The notes: generated by a model from the letters alone, not told the origin. A DNA stretch of 64,000 bases from Nymphaea colorata (GCF_008831285.2 NW_022204507.1:1924001-1988000); one strand, 5' to 3'; counted from the stretch's first letter, positions 43,276 to 55,612 are shown. Made by a program: numbers and translations.

Positions 43276-44220
43276 CTGGAAAAACGGGGAAAAATGAGAA
43301 AGCATTACAAATTTTTGGCACTGTAATGGTGTTTTTCATGACCACCTAAAGCACGGGCCGGTAAATATCAAACATTAAGATGTGCTTCATACTGTAGCAC
43401 CCAGATCTTGCATACAAGACGGGTAGCAGAAGGTAGCAAATGTAGCCTCTCCGCATTTTTGGAAAAGTAACATCAACCACAACACTGACAAACCTAGGCC
43501 TTTCAGATGAAATTTTATGAGCTGGTCACAGAATTATATTTATGACTGGGAGAAAATAAGTCCCCCTCCAATCAGCCGTTATAAGAAAAAACACACAACG
43601 TTCCTTAGTTAACAATCTGAATATGTGAGGTTAATCTGGTTTACCTGGCAGGCAGTTCTTTATTCTTTCATCTGCAGCTATTTTCACATCTCAGCAGCAG
43701 TTGCTGCAGAACTCATTAAAAGGTAAAGAACTACCGTTGACCATGTGCTGCTGCTGTCAATGCAATGCTGCTTGTTTTACTAAAATTATTCAATCATTTA
43801 TCACTCTCCAAATTAAACATTTAATTTGTTAATGTAAAGCTTTCTAAAAACTTCAATGTGGGAAGTCTGGTTTCTGTTTTATGAAAAGTCTGATATATGC
43901 TTCAGTCTTTCAACTAATTTCATCATGACTCATACGATTCTTGATTGTATTATTTACACATAAAATTACAAATGGACAGTTTGTACTTTATGTGGACTGG
44001 ATAGTAATCTGTATTATAACTTTTTAGACCCAACTTTGTTCTACTTTTAGGAGCTAGGTTTGTTCTTACAGCCTTTCTATTATGTTTGAACCCACTTTAT
44101 ACATTTTTTTGAAAATGATTTATGGTCTGTGCTATCTGATTATCATTTTTCCTGAATCTTCAAAGCTATAAACATCACATTTTGTCATCATTTATACAAG
44201 TATAATATAAATCATATAAT
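43276..44220. other. Probable intron or 5' flank of the SDR exon
   Basis: AT-rich and non-coding. A pyrimidine-rich acceptor tract sits at its left edge on the minus strand. No upstream SDR exon recognised. Confidence 0.4.
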
Positions 44221-44764
44221 TGTAAACCAGAGCTGGACCAGCGGACAAAGATCCTTCAATATCACAAGCTTGAGGCACCAGCCTCACCAAGAACACACAC
44301 AAGAAAAACCTCAAACTAGAGGTGCATAAACTTGTACTGCTGAAACTTGAGATACTACAGAAAAACAAGCCTTAAAGCCTTATCAAACCAAGGGGCAACA
44401 ATCCCTTATTTATAGTACAAAAAAAAGAAAAGAGGGAGAGGGAGATAGCCATAGAGCCAGCTCCAACGGCTAGTTTCTAGCTGTTGGAAGCTGGTCCAAC
44501 AGCTTGTTCTTCTCCCTTTTGCAAATAAAAAAGACAAAAATAAAAAGAAACAGAAAAATACATAAAAAAAAATATTAAAACATAGAAACAGAAAAATACA
44601 TAAAAAGGAAAACAAGAATACATAAGAGATCTATGCACACCCATATACATAAAAATATACACAACCATATATCAAGCAACCAAAAGTATATGACATATGA
44701 AAGTATAGATCAATATATATATGCATGCGTACAAGAAATTTAAGATAAACTTTAAATTCTAACA
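44221..44764 (-). repeat. LTR of element F (544 bp)
   Basis: Bounded by TG...CA with a purine-rich tract (GGGTGGG on the minus strand) adjoining its 5' end. A long hairpin at 44457-44494 pairs CCAGCTCCAACGGCTAG with CTAGCTGTTGGAAGCTGG apart from one mismatch and one bulge. Confidence 0.65.
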
Positions 44765-45010
44765 CCCACCCTCAAACTTACGGTAGGATTACCGAAAGTT
44801 TGCCAAGAAGAAACTGAAATCTAGCTGAAGCAAGTGCCTTGGTGAAGAAATCTCCAAGTTCATATTCCAAAGGTACGAAAGATAAGTCAATTGTGCGACA
44901 AAGGTATTCTTCTCCCACATAATGACGATCCATCTCAATATGTTTTGTCCTTTCATGAAAAGTTATGCACTATGCTATAAGAAAAAATGTAAAACCTTCA
45001 AAAGATATAA
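44765..45010 (-). pseudogene. copia RNase H C-terminal fragment (F)
   Basis: The minus strand reads FHERTKHIEMDRHYVGEEYL and then LSFVPLEYELGDFFTKALAS, the conserved tail of copia RNase H. A TAG lies a few codons upstream of FHERTKH. Arms AAACTTACGGTA (44774-44785) and TACCGAAAGTTT (44790-44801) form a near-perfect hairpin next to the polypurine tract. Confidence 0.75.
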
Positions 45011-45116
45011 CAAATCATTAAAAATGAAGAAGTAAGAATGCATGAACCAGTAAGGAAACTTTGAAAATTTGAAGCATGTTGATAAGTTTTAAGAGAACTA
45101 ATCTTTGATTAACCTC

Positions 45117-45394
45117 TGTTAACATATCATGTGTAGGGAACCGGGTCTGGATCCAGACCCGGTCCCGTGGGCACGGGTACCGAGAGTGGCTCGGTACCCT
45201 AGGCGTTTTTCCCTCTTATTTAATCCCACTTATAGTGTAATTGTTGATTAAGTGGAATAACATTTTCTCTCTCCTAGGGTTGCGGTTGTGCACCTAGGTT
45301 AGAGCTTCTCCGTGGTTTTTCACCTCTCTTTGAGGTTTTCCACGTATATTGTGTGTTCCTTCTCTTTCTCTCCATCTTGGTGTGTGTTTCTACA
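45117..45394 (+). repeat. 5' LTR of element B (278 bp)
   Basis: TGTTAACATATC...GTTTCTACA. The U3 hairpin 1 is a perfect 24-bp palindrome (half site ACCGGGTCTGGA). Hairpin 2 has arms GGGTACCGAG/CTCGGTACCC around AGTGG. Compare element A: the arm changes are paired. Confidence 0.95.
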
Positions 45395-45407
45395 TGGTAT
45401 CAGAGCC
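45395..45407 (+). promoter_or_regulatory. Primer-binding site of element B
   Basis: TGGTATCAGAGCC directly after the LTR. Confidence 0.92.
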
Positions 45408-45690
45408 AACGCGTGAGAGATCGTTGGTGTGATAGTCGTGTTTCCGCCGTTTTTTGCCGCTGCTGTTTCCGCCGGTTTTTTTCTCTGCCGCTGCTGCGCC
45501 GCCGCCGTCCAGCGCTGCCAGCTGCGCCGCCACCGTCCAGCTGCGCCGCCGTCGCCCACTTCAGCGCCGCCGCCGTCCCGCGCCACCGCTGCCCACCGCC
45601 GTCGCTCTCTCCCGCACTGCCGCCGTCCAGCGCCGCTGCCTCTTGTTTGTCGTCTCTGGTGCTGGGTATTCTTTCTCCTTGGTGATTGTG
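45408..45690 (+). other. GC-rich leader of element B
   Basis: About 280 bp rich in CCGCCG, CAGCTGCGCC and CCGTCC words, between the PBS and gag ATG. It stands out from the AT-rich surroundings. Long frames through it are compositional. Element C has the counterpart at 60249-60668, longer and rearranged. Confidence 0.75.
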
Positions 45691-48600
45691 ATGGCCGAGG
45701 AGATGTCCCTCAAGATCGATGATGCCCTAGACTCGGGCAGCAATACCAAGAGCGAGATCTTGCCTGTTCAAGTCACCTCCATCCGGCTGAACAAGGATAA
45801 CTATCTCTCTTGGTCGGCTGCCCTAGAAATTGGGATAACCAGTCGTGGTCGCCTGCCCTACATCACTGGGGAGAAGCCTGCACCTTCAAAAACCGATCCG
45901 CGATGGGCTACTTGGACGTTGGAAGATAGTCAGGTTAAAGTATGGATTATTAGTTCTGTTTCTGCAGATATTCAGCCTTTGATCTTGCGTAAATCGACTG
46001 CCTACGACATGTGGACTGTGCTTGCACGGATGTATGGCCGTAAGAAGAGAGTATTGCGTACGTACCAAATCAAACGTAGCATATACTCTCTTAAACAGGG
46101 TGACTTGTCTGTAGCCGCTTTCTTTGCAGCCCTAAAGACTAAGTGGGAGGAACTTGACTACCATGTGAATGATGACTGGCACTGTGGGTCTGATCATGCC
46201 TTGTACTGGGACAAAGAGTGGATGGATCGGACGTTTCTTTTCCTCGGAGGCTTACGCGATGAATTTGAATCCATTAGGAGCCAAATTCTCAATTGTGACG
46301 AGGTCCCCGGAATTGAAGAGGTGTATGCCCGTGTGGAATCTGAGGAACAGCGTCGACAGGTGATGCATATTGACACCAGTCAGGGGAGTTCTCCTTCAGC
46401 CTTTGTTAGTCGTGCTTCTGGGATTGGACAGCGTCCTGTTCGGCGGTGTAGCCATTGCAACAAATCAGGACATTCTGTTGATTTTTGTTGGGATCTTCAT
46501 CCTGAGAGGCGGCTTGTCCGGGGTCGTCCTCCTTCTAGCCGCCGGAGTCCTTCTGTGCCTGAGCCTAGTCAGAGTAGTCCTTCAAATGTTGCCAAATCTA
46601 AGCTTTCCTCCGATCAAATCAAAGAACTGCAAGCGTATATCAGCCGGCTGTCTACTACTCAGGAGGATACTTCCACGTCTGAGGGGGCTAAGTTAGCCCA
46701 AGCTCTCGTGGCCACTAGTGACCAAGGTAATTCCTCACATGGTGATTGGATTGTTGACAGTGGTGCTACGCATCATATGACAGGGGACCCTAAGATGTTC
46801 CAAGAATACAAATTGTCTTCGGGACAGCAACGTGTATCTATGGCTGATGGTTCTTCTATCTCTGTGGCTGGAAAAGGGAGTTTGTCCTTGTTAAATAAAT
46901 ACTGTCTTCATAATGCTCTTCATGTTCCCAATATTCCTGTGAATTTGTTATCTGTCAGCAGTATTACTAAAGAGCTCAACTGTAATCTGATCTTTTCTGC
47001 TGATCGGTGTTTTCTGCAGGACTTGGTGACGGGGCAGAAGATTGGGATTGGTTCGGCTATTGATGGACTCTACAGACTGCCTGTGCAGGTTGCGTCCGCT
47101 CTTATTTCAGCCACTAGTGGACAGTTGTCAGGCATGGAAGACAGATCTACTATTATGTGATGGCACGAGCGGCTTGGTCATCTTCCGTTTCCATTGATTA
47201 AGAAGTTGTTTCCTAGTTTGTTTCATTCTGTTTCCATGGACTCCTTCACCTGTGAAGTGTGTCAGTTAGCTAAACATGTTAGGGCCTCGTACCCTATTTC
47301 ATTCAATAAAACCACTCGTCCATTTGCTTTGGTTCATTCTGATGTTTGGGGTCCTTCGGGAGTACCCACTTGTCGTGGTTTTCATTACTTTATGACCCTT
47401 ATTGATGATTACTCCCGTTGTACGTTCGTGTATCTGTTGAAAGAACGTAGTGAAGTTCCTGTTATTGTCAAAAATTTTGTGGCCTTTGTTGAGACTCAGT
47501 TTCAGACGTCTGTCCAAGCTTTTCGCACCGATAATGCTAGAGAGTATGTCTCTCAATCCCTAGATGATTTCTTGAAGAGCAAGGGTATTGTCCATGAAAC
47601 GTCATGTAGTTACACACCTCCCCAAAATGGCGTGGCTGAACGAAAGAATCGCCATTTGCTTGATGTTACCCGGGCTCTTCTGTTCCATCGACAGGTTCCC
47701 AAGCGCTACTGGGGTGATGCGCTTCTCACTAGTGCCCACCTTATCAACCGTATGCCTACCCGTGTGTTGCAGGGCCATTCCCCGTACTCTATGCTTTGGC
47801 CTTCTCAGAATCCCTGGCCTCTTACTCCTCGGGTGTTCGGGTTTGTCTGTTTTGTTCATGACCATAGTCCCACCCTCAAGAAACTTGATCCTCGGTCTGT
47901 CAAGGCTGTCTTCCTGGGGTATTCCTCCACTCAGAAGGGATACAAATGTGTTGATCCTACCACCTCTAAAGTCTATGTTTCCCGGGACGTCACCTTCCAT
48001 GAACATGAGGCATACTTTCATGTGAATCCTCTTCAGGGGGAGTATCTAGGACACAGTAGTGAAGAGTATTCCTCAAATCAGTTGATTCAGTTTACGGATT
48101 TCTTGGATTACAAGGCCAGTGACAATGTGGCAGACACAGTCAGAGATGATAGAGACCATCACATGGACGAGGGTCTTGTTGATAATCAGCCTACAGCCCG
48201 TGATCATTTGTTTGGCCAGGTGTACAGAAGGAAGAAGACAGATGTGATTGAAAATGTTGATGTAACCAATCCCAATCCTGTGAGCTCCCCGGATGACCCA
48301 AGTCTAATCAATGAAGAGCTTCCTATAGCCCTGCGCAAGGGCACCAGGTCTTGCACTTCTCATCTTATTCAGAGATTTGTCTCTTATGCGAAATTGAGTA
48401 AGGATTACAAATGCTTTATAACATCCTTGTCTAAGTCTGTTATTCCCAGGTGTGTGGAAGATGCTAGAGAGGATCCTAAATGGCTACAGGCCATGACAGA
48501 GGAGATGAATGCCTTGGCAAAGAATGACACTTGGGAAGTTGTGGATATTCCCAAAGGGACTCATTTAGTTGGTTCAAAGTGGGTGTTCAATGTGAAGTAC

Positions 48601-49973
48601 AAACCAGATGGTACTGTGGAAAGGTATAAGGCTCGGCTTGTTGCAAAGGGGTTCAGCCAGAAATATGGTATTGATTATCTTGAAACCTTTGCCCCTGTTG
48701 CCAAACTGAAAACTGTGAGGGTCATATTAGCACTTGCCGTGAAAAAGGGGTGGAGCATGGATCAACTTGATGTTAAGAACGCATTCTTGAATGGCAATCT
48801 AGAAGAAGAGGTCTATATGAGTATGCCTCCTGGATACGTTCAAAGCGGAAAATGCTGTCATCTTAAGAAAGCCTTGTATGGATTAAAGCAGTCTCCTAGA
48901 GCATGGTTTGAAAGACTGAGGATAGTGATGAAGACAAATGGATACAAACAGGGAAATGATGATCACACCCTATTCATTAAGCAGAGAGATGGCCTGGTGA
49001 GTCTTCTTCTTGTGTATGTTGATGATATGATAGTCACAGGTGACGATGAAGAAGAGAAAAAGAAGATGAAGGAGAGGTTAGCTGCTGAATTTGATCTTAA
49101 AGATTTGGGTAAACTAAGGTACTTTCTGGGGATAGAGATTGCTCGGTCAGAGACAGGGCTGGTTATGAGCCAAAGGAAATACACTCTGGATCTTCTAAAG
49201 GAGACAGGCAAACTTGGATGCAGACCCTTTCAAACTCCAATGGAGTCTGGTACAAAGATAAGCATTAAAACTGGCAACATCGTAGATGAAGAAGGAAAAG
49301 GGCGGTATCAGAGGCTGGTTGGTAAGCTCATCTATCTTACTCTTACTCGCCCTGATATTACTTATGCTGTGAATGTGTTGAGTCAGTTTATGCATGCTCC
49401 TACTGATTGTCACTGGAAGAGTGCAGAAAGAGTGTTGGGGTACCTAAAGAATAACCCAGGAAAAGGATTACTCTATACTCAGCAAGACCAACTTAATATT
49501 GAAGGATACTCTGACGCAGATTGGGCCGGATGTACTGATACTAGGAGGTCTACCACAGGGTACTGCATCTTTCTGGGAGGTAACCTGGTTGTATGGAGAA
49601 GTAAGAGGCAGGAAGTTTGCTCTAGATCCAGTGCTGAGGCTGAATACAGGGCTGTGGCTATGGGAGTTACAGAAATGTTATGGCAGATATTGGTGTTGAA
49701 ACAGAAGAGAAGATGAGGATGTACTGCGACAACAAGTCTGCAATTAATCTTGCGAATAATCCCGTTTTGCATGACAGAACTAAACATGTGGAGATTGATC
49801 GCCACTTCATACGGGAACGCATAGATTCAAAGGAGTTGATCCTACCTTATATGAAGTCTGAAGATCAAATTGCAGATGTTCTAACCAAAGCCTTATGTAC
49901 ATCTCAATTCGAGAAAAATGTAAGCAAGCTAGGCATGTTTGACATGTATGCCAAGCTTGAGGGGGAGTGTTAA
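45691..49973 (+). pseudogene. Gag-pol of element B, two disabling lesions
   Basis: Start ATG at 45691 (MAEEMSLKIDDALD). Gag UBN2 block to about 46370, zinc knuckle CSHCNKSGHSVDFC near 46450-46490, protease WIVDSGATHHMTGD near 46750-46790. A TGA at 47158-47160 replaces the Arg codon that C keeps (VIMRWHERLGH), consistent with CGA to TGA. Integrase 47161-48000 keeps HSDVWGP, RTDNAREY and GVAERKN. RT about 48470-49330 keeps MDQLDVKNAF and VYVDDMI. After VTEMLW at 49683 a 16-bp deletion relative to A shifts the frame, and RNase H resumes in another frame to 49973. Otherwise intact. The lesions mean no complete pol can be made. Confidence 0.93.
49926..49967 (+). other. Hairpin plus polypurine tract at the pol end (element B)
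   Basis: AAGCTAGGCAT (49926-49936) pairs with ATGCCAAGCTT (49948-49958) with one mismatch. GAGGGGGAG follows, up to the 3' LTR. Confidence 0.75.
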
Positions 49974-50245
49974 CATATCATGTGTAGGGAACCGGGTCTG
50001 GATCCAGACCCGGTCCCGTGGGCACGGGTACCGAGAGTGGCTCGGTACCCTAGGCGTTTTTCCCTCTTATTTAATCCCACTTATAGTGTAATTGTTGATT
50101 AAGTAGAATAACATTTTCTCTCTCCTAGGGTTGCGGTTGTGCACCTAGGTTAGAGCTTCTCCGTGGTTTTTCACCTCTCTTTGAGGTTTTCCACGTATAT
50201 TGTGTGTTCCTTCTCTTTCTCTCCATCTTGGTGTGTGTTTCTACA
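49968..50245 (+). repeat. 3' LTR of element B (278 bp)
   Basis: Differs from the 5' LTR only at one site (AAGTAGAAT where the 5' LTR has AAGTGGAAT). Confidence 0.95.
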
Positions 50246-50250
50246 ACCTC

Positions 50251-50378
50251 GAAAGAATCCCTAACACCTCTTTATATAGACTAGAGGAGAGGGAAAAGTT
50301 ACAAGAAAGTCATTAAAAGAAACATTATTACACAAGTGCCCTCTCAAGCCTAATACTGAATATAAACACGTCTTAACA
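50251..50378 (-). repeat. 3' LTR of E4, right part (split by element B)
   Basis: Begins TGTTAAGACGTG on the minus strand directly after the polypurine tract. It includes a TATATAAAG box at about 50272-50280. The remainder lies left of 45117. Confidence 0.6.
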
Positions 50379-50422
50379 CTCCCCCTCAAGTTGGAGCGTA
50401 TATGTCAAACAAGCTCAACTTG
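50379..50422 (-). other. Polypurine tract and pol-end hairpin (E4)
   Basis: The minus strand has GAGGGGGAG at the LTR edge. Just upstream, CAAGTTGGAGC (50387-50397) pairs with GCTCAACTTG (50413-50422) around one bulged G. The position matches A, B and C but the sequence differs. Confidence 0.65.
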
Positions 50423-53400
50423 GAACAACTTTGGAATGGTCCTCTTGCAAAAGCTTTAGTAAAAATATCAGCCGTTTGCCCTGTAGTTGAAATATGGGAG
50501 GTACTTACAAACCCCTTTTGAATCATGTCTCTGGTATAGTGACAATCTACTTCAACATGCTTGGTTCTCTCATGGAAAGCAGTATTATTAGCAATAAACA
50601 GAGCAGCTTTGTTATCACCTAACAATTGCATAGGAAGAGGCACTTCCACAATAAGATCCAACATCAGAGATCTAACTCACATAACTTCAGCAGTAGCCTG
50701 AGCCATAGCTCTATACTCAGATTCTGCACTTGATTTGGCAACCACTGTCTGCTTCTTACTCTTCCATGTGACCAAGTTGGATCCAATAAACACACAAAAT
50801 CCAGTAGTGGATTTTCTGTCAAGGTGACATCCCGCATAATCAGCATCAACATACACAGATATAGTGAGAGATGTACCATTTTGAAAGAAGAGTCCCGTTC
50901 CTGGTGAATTTTTTAGATACCTGAGAATCATCATAGCAGCATCCCAATGGACTTTCTTGGGCTTATCTATAAATTGACTCACTCTGCTGACAGCATAAGC
51001 AATATCAGGTCGAGTAACAGTGATATATAGGAGCTTCCCAACAATCCCTCTATATTGTCTAGCATCAACATCTTCAGTATCGTCATCATACAAGCGAGTA
51101 TTGATGTCCATGGGTGTAGAGGCAGGTCGACATCCTAGCATACCTGTCTCTTGCAAAACATCAATAACATATTTCCTTTGACACATGATAAGACCCTTCT
51201 GATTTCTGGCAAACTCAATACCTAGGAAATAGCGTAGCTCACCAAGATCCTTGGTGACAAAGTGTCGTCCAAGGACATCCTTGATGTTGGAAATCCCCTG
51301 AATATCATCCCCTGTAACAATGATATCATCAACATAGACAAGAACTATCACTGTACCTGTAGAAGTTTTCTTGACAAAAAGGGAATGATCGGCCGAAGAA
51401 CGTCTGAAGCCCTCATTCTCAATATTCTCTGATAATTTTTGGAACCAAGCTCGAGGACTTTGTTTCAGACCATAAATTGCCTTTCTCAATCTGCACACCT
51501 TCTGACACTCCCCCTCAGCAACAAACCCTGGTGGTTGCTGCATATACACTTCTTCATGTAGGTCACCATACAGAAAGACATTTTTGACATCAAGCTGTGA
51601 TAGAGACCAATTCTTGCTGACTGCAACAACGAGAAGAACCCGTAAAGAAGCATGTCGTGCCACAGGAGAGAAGGTATCATAATAATCAACCCCATAAGTC
51701 TGAGTATAGCCTTTAGCAATCAGGCGAGCCTTATATCGCTCAATGCTGCCATCTGCTCTGTATTTAACAGTAAATACCCATCTGCAGCCAACAATAGCTG
51801 CATCAGATGAAGGAGTAACTAGTGTCCAGGTGCCTCTAGACTGAAGAGCATCCATCTCTTTTTGCATTGCTGCGGCCCATTTGGGATCAGAAAGAGCGTC
51901 CATGGGAGTCTGTGGAAGAGCTACAGCCGACAGTCCCTTAACAAACTGTCGGTAAGTAGGAGTGAGTCTATCCATGGATAAATGACCAGAGAGAGGATGC
52001 AAAGTGCAACTGCGTTTGCCTTTCCTTTGAGCAATGGGCATATCAAGTTCATTAATAGAAGGACCAGGAGCATGCTCTGGAGAGTCCCTTGTGTCATCAT
52101 CACATAAAGAATTGTCAGCAGAATTTGTGTGTTCAGGAATTACCTTGGGCGTGCTGGGTGAAGGCACAGGAGCATAGTGGGCAGGTTGAACAGGTTTAGT
52201 GCGACGTTGGTAGGTAGCCCCAAAACGTGAAGCAACGGGTTGTGGACAACTCATGAGAGGTAAAGGAAGGTGGACTTCATCACTAAATTCAGGCACCCTT
52301 AATTGAGTTCCATTTGGAGAGAAATAAGAGGTTGACTCAAAAAATGTAACATCAGCACTCACATAATATCGACGAGTAGAAGGATCATAACAGCGATATC
52401 CCTTTTGAGTGCGGGAATAACCAACAAAGATCGTTTTGATAGCCCGAGGGGATAACTTATCTCTCCCAGGACCAAGCAACTGAACAAAGGCAACACATCC
52501 AAAAATACGAGGTGCAACAGAAAACAAGTCTCTGTCAGGAAAAAGAACAGAGAAAGGAATAAGATCGCCCAACACAGATGACGGCATGCGATTAATAAGT
52601 TAGCATGCTGTAAGAACAACATCTCCCCAGTAAGAATGGGGAACATGGCTGTGTATGATAATGGTTCTGGCGACATCAAGAATATGTCGGTGTTTTCTTT
52701 CAGCAACCCCATTTTGTTGAGAGGTATAGGCACAAGAAGTTTGGTGAATGATACCCTTATCCCTGAAAAATTGTTCTAAAGAGGAAGCACAGAATTCAAG
52801 AGCATTGTCAGAGCGCACAATCTTGACACAAGTATCAAACTGAGTCAGAATTTCATTGATAAAATTTTTGATTACATGACCCGCTTCAAATTTGTATTTC
52901 ATAAGAAAAACCCAACTAACACGACTGTAATCATCAACAGCAACAAGATAATACCGATGACCCTGAAGGTCAGGAGTACGACTCGGGCCCCAAACATCAA
53001 AATGAAGTAACTCAAACACAAAGTGGCTACTTCTACCGGACCGCGGAGGAAAGGATGACTGATGGTGTTTGCCTAACTGACAAGACTCACATTGAAAAGA
53101 CGACTTATGAGATAGCTGAGGGAGAACATGCAGCAGTTTCTGAAACGGGAGATGTCCAAAACGTAAATGCCAAGTATAAGCCGAGGATGAGGACGACCCC
53201 GACGAGGTAGATCCAGCAAAGGGAAAGGAATGCACTAGCCTGTAGAGACCTCCCTGTTCACGGCCACTGCCAATCACCCTGCCCGTCAGTATATCCTGAA
53301 ACACAAGAGAGGAAGAGTCAAATATAGCACGACAATTTAATTTTCTGGTAATCTGACTGATAGAAAGTAGGCTATGGGGGAATTCTGGTGCATGAAGAAC

Positions 53401-54625
53401 GTGCTGCAGCGGCAATGATGATGTAAGTTGGACCTCTCCATGTCCAACAACTGGTGAATATTTTCCATCTGCTAGAATAACCGAACGACCCGGTGGAGTA
53501 GGGACGTAAGAGGTGAATTAATTGCGCCTTATCCCCACAGAGATGTGTCGATGCACCAGAATCAATAAGCCAATCTGTAGTGTCAGTAGCAGAGCAGATT
53601 GTACAGGCAGAATACATACCAGATGAAGAAGCACTCGCAGCGGTAGGAACAGTAGAAGTGGTCGGACCAAGGGCTTGATGGGCTCTGTCTCCAATCAAGT
53701 TCCTCAACTGAGAGAGAATGTCATCTACATGCAGCTCACTGGAGGAGGCAGTGTGCTGAGGCTTAGGCTGCTCGGGAGAATCAGTAGAGACAGTCTGATT
53801 TGCAAAAGCTGGACGGCCATGTTTCTGCCAACACTTATCCACAGTATGACCAATGCGGTGACAAAACTGACATACAGGGCGCGAAGGGGTATTGCCACGG
53901 CCACGGCCCCCTCGTCCTCTGGCAAAAAAGGGTCCACCTCTGCCACGAGTAGCAAGCATAGCAGAAGTGGTATCAGGAACAGTCGATGCAGAGATCGGAA
54001 TTCTGCTTAGCCTACTGTAAGCCTCATCAATAGGAGGAATCGAGGGACTAGTAAGCATTTGGTTCTTTACTGATTCATAAACAGAGTCTAAACCAGAAAG
54101 AAATACCCCTACCATAAGCATATCTCTGTATGCCTTTTGTTGTTCACACTTGCATGCGGGAAAGTAGCTATTCAGTCTCTCAAACATGGACTTGAGACTA
54201 GAATAATAAGTGTGAAGAGGTCGGCCATCTTGTCGCATCTGATGAATATCATGATGAAGTTGCATAATGCGCGTTTCATTTCTAGCCTGTGAATACGTGG
54301 CGGCAAGGGAGTCCCACATATCCTTTGCACTGTCCTTGTGCAAGACTTCATTTGCAATTTCTTGAGAGAGAGTACCAACAATCCATACCATAACCAACGA
54401 ATTATCTTTGAACCAAGTAGTATATTTTCCAACCTTTTGTACGGGCTCGGGCTCCAATATGAGATATTCCTTGTCATGAGCGATCAAGGTTCTTTTTACT
54501 TGCATGGCCCACATCTCGTAATTACCCCCATCCATTTTGGTGATAATGCTGGAAAATGGGGAACTCTTCATCTCTCCCGACGATACAAAGGAAGAGGTAT
54601 TAGCTCCACTACTAATTTCAGACAT
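50386..54625 (-). pseudogene. Gag-pol of element E4, broken in three places
   Basis: ATG 54625 (MSEISSG). Gag about 54540-53990, zinc knuckle CQFCHRIGHTVDKC near 53880-53840, protease LIDSGASTHLCGD near 53570-53530. A frameshift near 53505-53515 moves to the 53415-52600 frame: integrase with HFDVWGP, RSDNALEF and GVAERKH, all three catalytic residues kept. TAA at 52588-52590 interrupts the integrase tail (LTAC-LINRMPS). RT 51900-50990 keeps LSQLDVKNVF and YVDDIIV. TGA at about 50677-50679 interrupts RNase H after ATAEVM (TGG to TGA). The C-terminus resumes to 50386 (RTKHVEVDCHYTRD, SKLSLFDIYAPT). Only a few lesions, so middle-aged. Confidence 0.9.
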
Positions 54626-54660
54626 CTTTTAACTCAAAAAAAAAAGGAGGAAACCGAGCC

Positions 54661-55242
54661 ACGGAATAAGAAGCGCAGAAATATACAATCACATGTATAT
54701 AACTACGAAAAGATCATAAAGATGATAGCAACCAATACTCAATCAGACGGGACATGTTGACCTGGACGATAATAGTCTTGACATTTTCACATGAGCATTC
54801 CACTTATCAGCTACATCTTTCACAATTCACGGTATGCAATTCCTTTACAAATCTCAAGCTTCTAAGCAAGCTCAAACTTAACTTGTTGAGAGCTCGTAGA
54901 AGAATCAACACTATTAACAAGTCATAGCATAACTTTCTGGTGACTAATCCATTCTTTCAACTTCTTTTTATTCCTTAATTGCCTTCTCTTTCTCCACCCC
55001 TTCTAGCTTCTTAGCTTTACCATCGATGGTATTGGTAAGCTATGTCATGTGGGTGCTCCTAAACGACTGCCACACCCACATCAACATGACATGGATGCTG
55101 GTGCGGCTCCAACACAACACGTCTGCTACAGTCAGAGACTCAGAAGAACTAGGTAAAAACTGGCCATTTTAGATGCAGACCTGACTAAAGTAGTCCTAAT
55201 ACGAATGTTTCAAAATGAAAATATAGATAAATAAATAAATAT
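54661..55242. other. Unrecognised DNA between elements E4 and D
   Basis: No primer site or LTR for E4 and no gene. It may be host sequence or a decayed leader. Confidence 0.4.
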
Positions 55243-55440
55243 TGTTGAATTAGAAGACTTTAGGTTTCTAGGTGGTTCTTTGCAATATTTAATAGTTAGG
55301 AGTTTTTTTTAAATTAAACATTCCACTATTTTTGGTTCAAGTTATTTGTAGGTCTCTACCTCTGCCCTAATCTCTTTATTATTGAGATTAGGGTTAGTAA
55401 ATGAATAATTATTCTCTCTCTAAGACTACCGGCTGCAACA
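55243..55440 (+). repeat. 5' LTR of element D (198 bp)
   Basis: TGTTGAATTAG...GGCTGCAACA (TGTTG/CAACA ends as in the E1 LTR), directly followed by the primer site. Confidence 0.65.
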
Positions 55441-55452
55441 TGGTATCAAAGC
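55441..55452 (+). promoter_or_regulatory. Primer-binding site of element D
   Basis: TGGTATCAAAGC, the same variant as in E1. Confidence 0.7.
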
Positions 55453-55612
55453 AAGTGACGTGAATTTGGTGACGTGACTCAGGCTGTGGGCGACCGTCCT
55501 TCTCTTCTCAGGCAACATCTCTTCCTCTTCTTCTCCTCTTTCTCTTCTTTCTCTCCCTCTCCTCTTTTGTCTGTTCTGGTCGACGATCATCAACAAGGAA
55601 ACTGTGTGAAGG

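Larger units (their letters stand above)
44221..45010 (-). mobile_element. copia element F: 3' LTR and RNase H tail
   Basis: Minus-strand copia 3' end. LTR 44764-44221 (544 bp, TGTTAGAATT...GGTTTACA) is preceded by an RNase H tail at about 45010-44765. The LTR at 62461-62946 belongs to a related family, sharing its TGTAAA-CAG edge, the TTCTAA edge and an AACGGCTAG hairpin. The rest of the element is missing. Confidence 0.7.
45117..50245 (+). mobile_element. copia element B: full-length, very young, two lesions
   Basis: LTRs 45117-45394 and 49968-50245 (278 bp each) differ at one base. Perfect target duplication ACCTC (45112-45116 and 50246-50250). Complete order LTR, PBS, GC-rich leader, gag, protease, integrase, RT, RNase H, polypurine tract, LTR. 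It is inserted in the 3' LTR of minus-strand element E4. The two lesions are a nonsense codon before integrase and a 16-bp deletion in RNase H. Confidence 0.95.
50251..54660 (-). mobile_element. copia element E4, lacking its 5' LTR, host of element B
   Basis: Minus-strand copia. Gag starts at 54625; pol ends near 50386; a polypurine tract and the start of the 3' LTR (TGTTAAGACG, 50378 leftward) follow. The LTR is split by element B at 50250/45116 and continues to the left for an unknown distance before element F at ~45010. No PBS or 5' LTR is found to the right of 54660. The RT text (QTYGVDYYDTFSPVARHASL, LGCRPASTPMDINTRL) is a different copia lineage from A/B/C. Confidence 0.85.

Noticed and set aside
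45353-45749. Several overlapping frames of alanine/proline/arginine-rich protein
   Set aside because: They come from the GC-rich leader, are open in several frames on both strands at once, and precede the real gag start at 45691.
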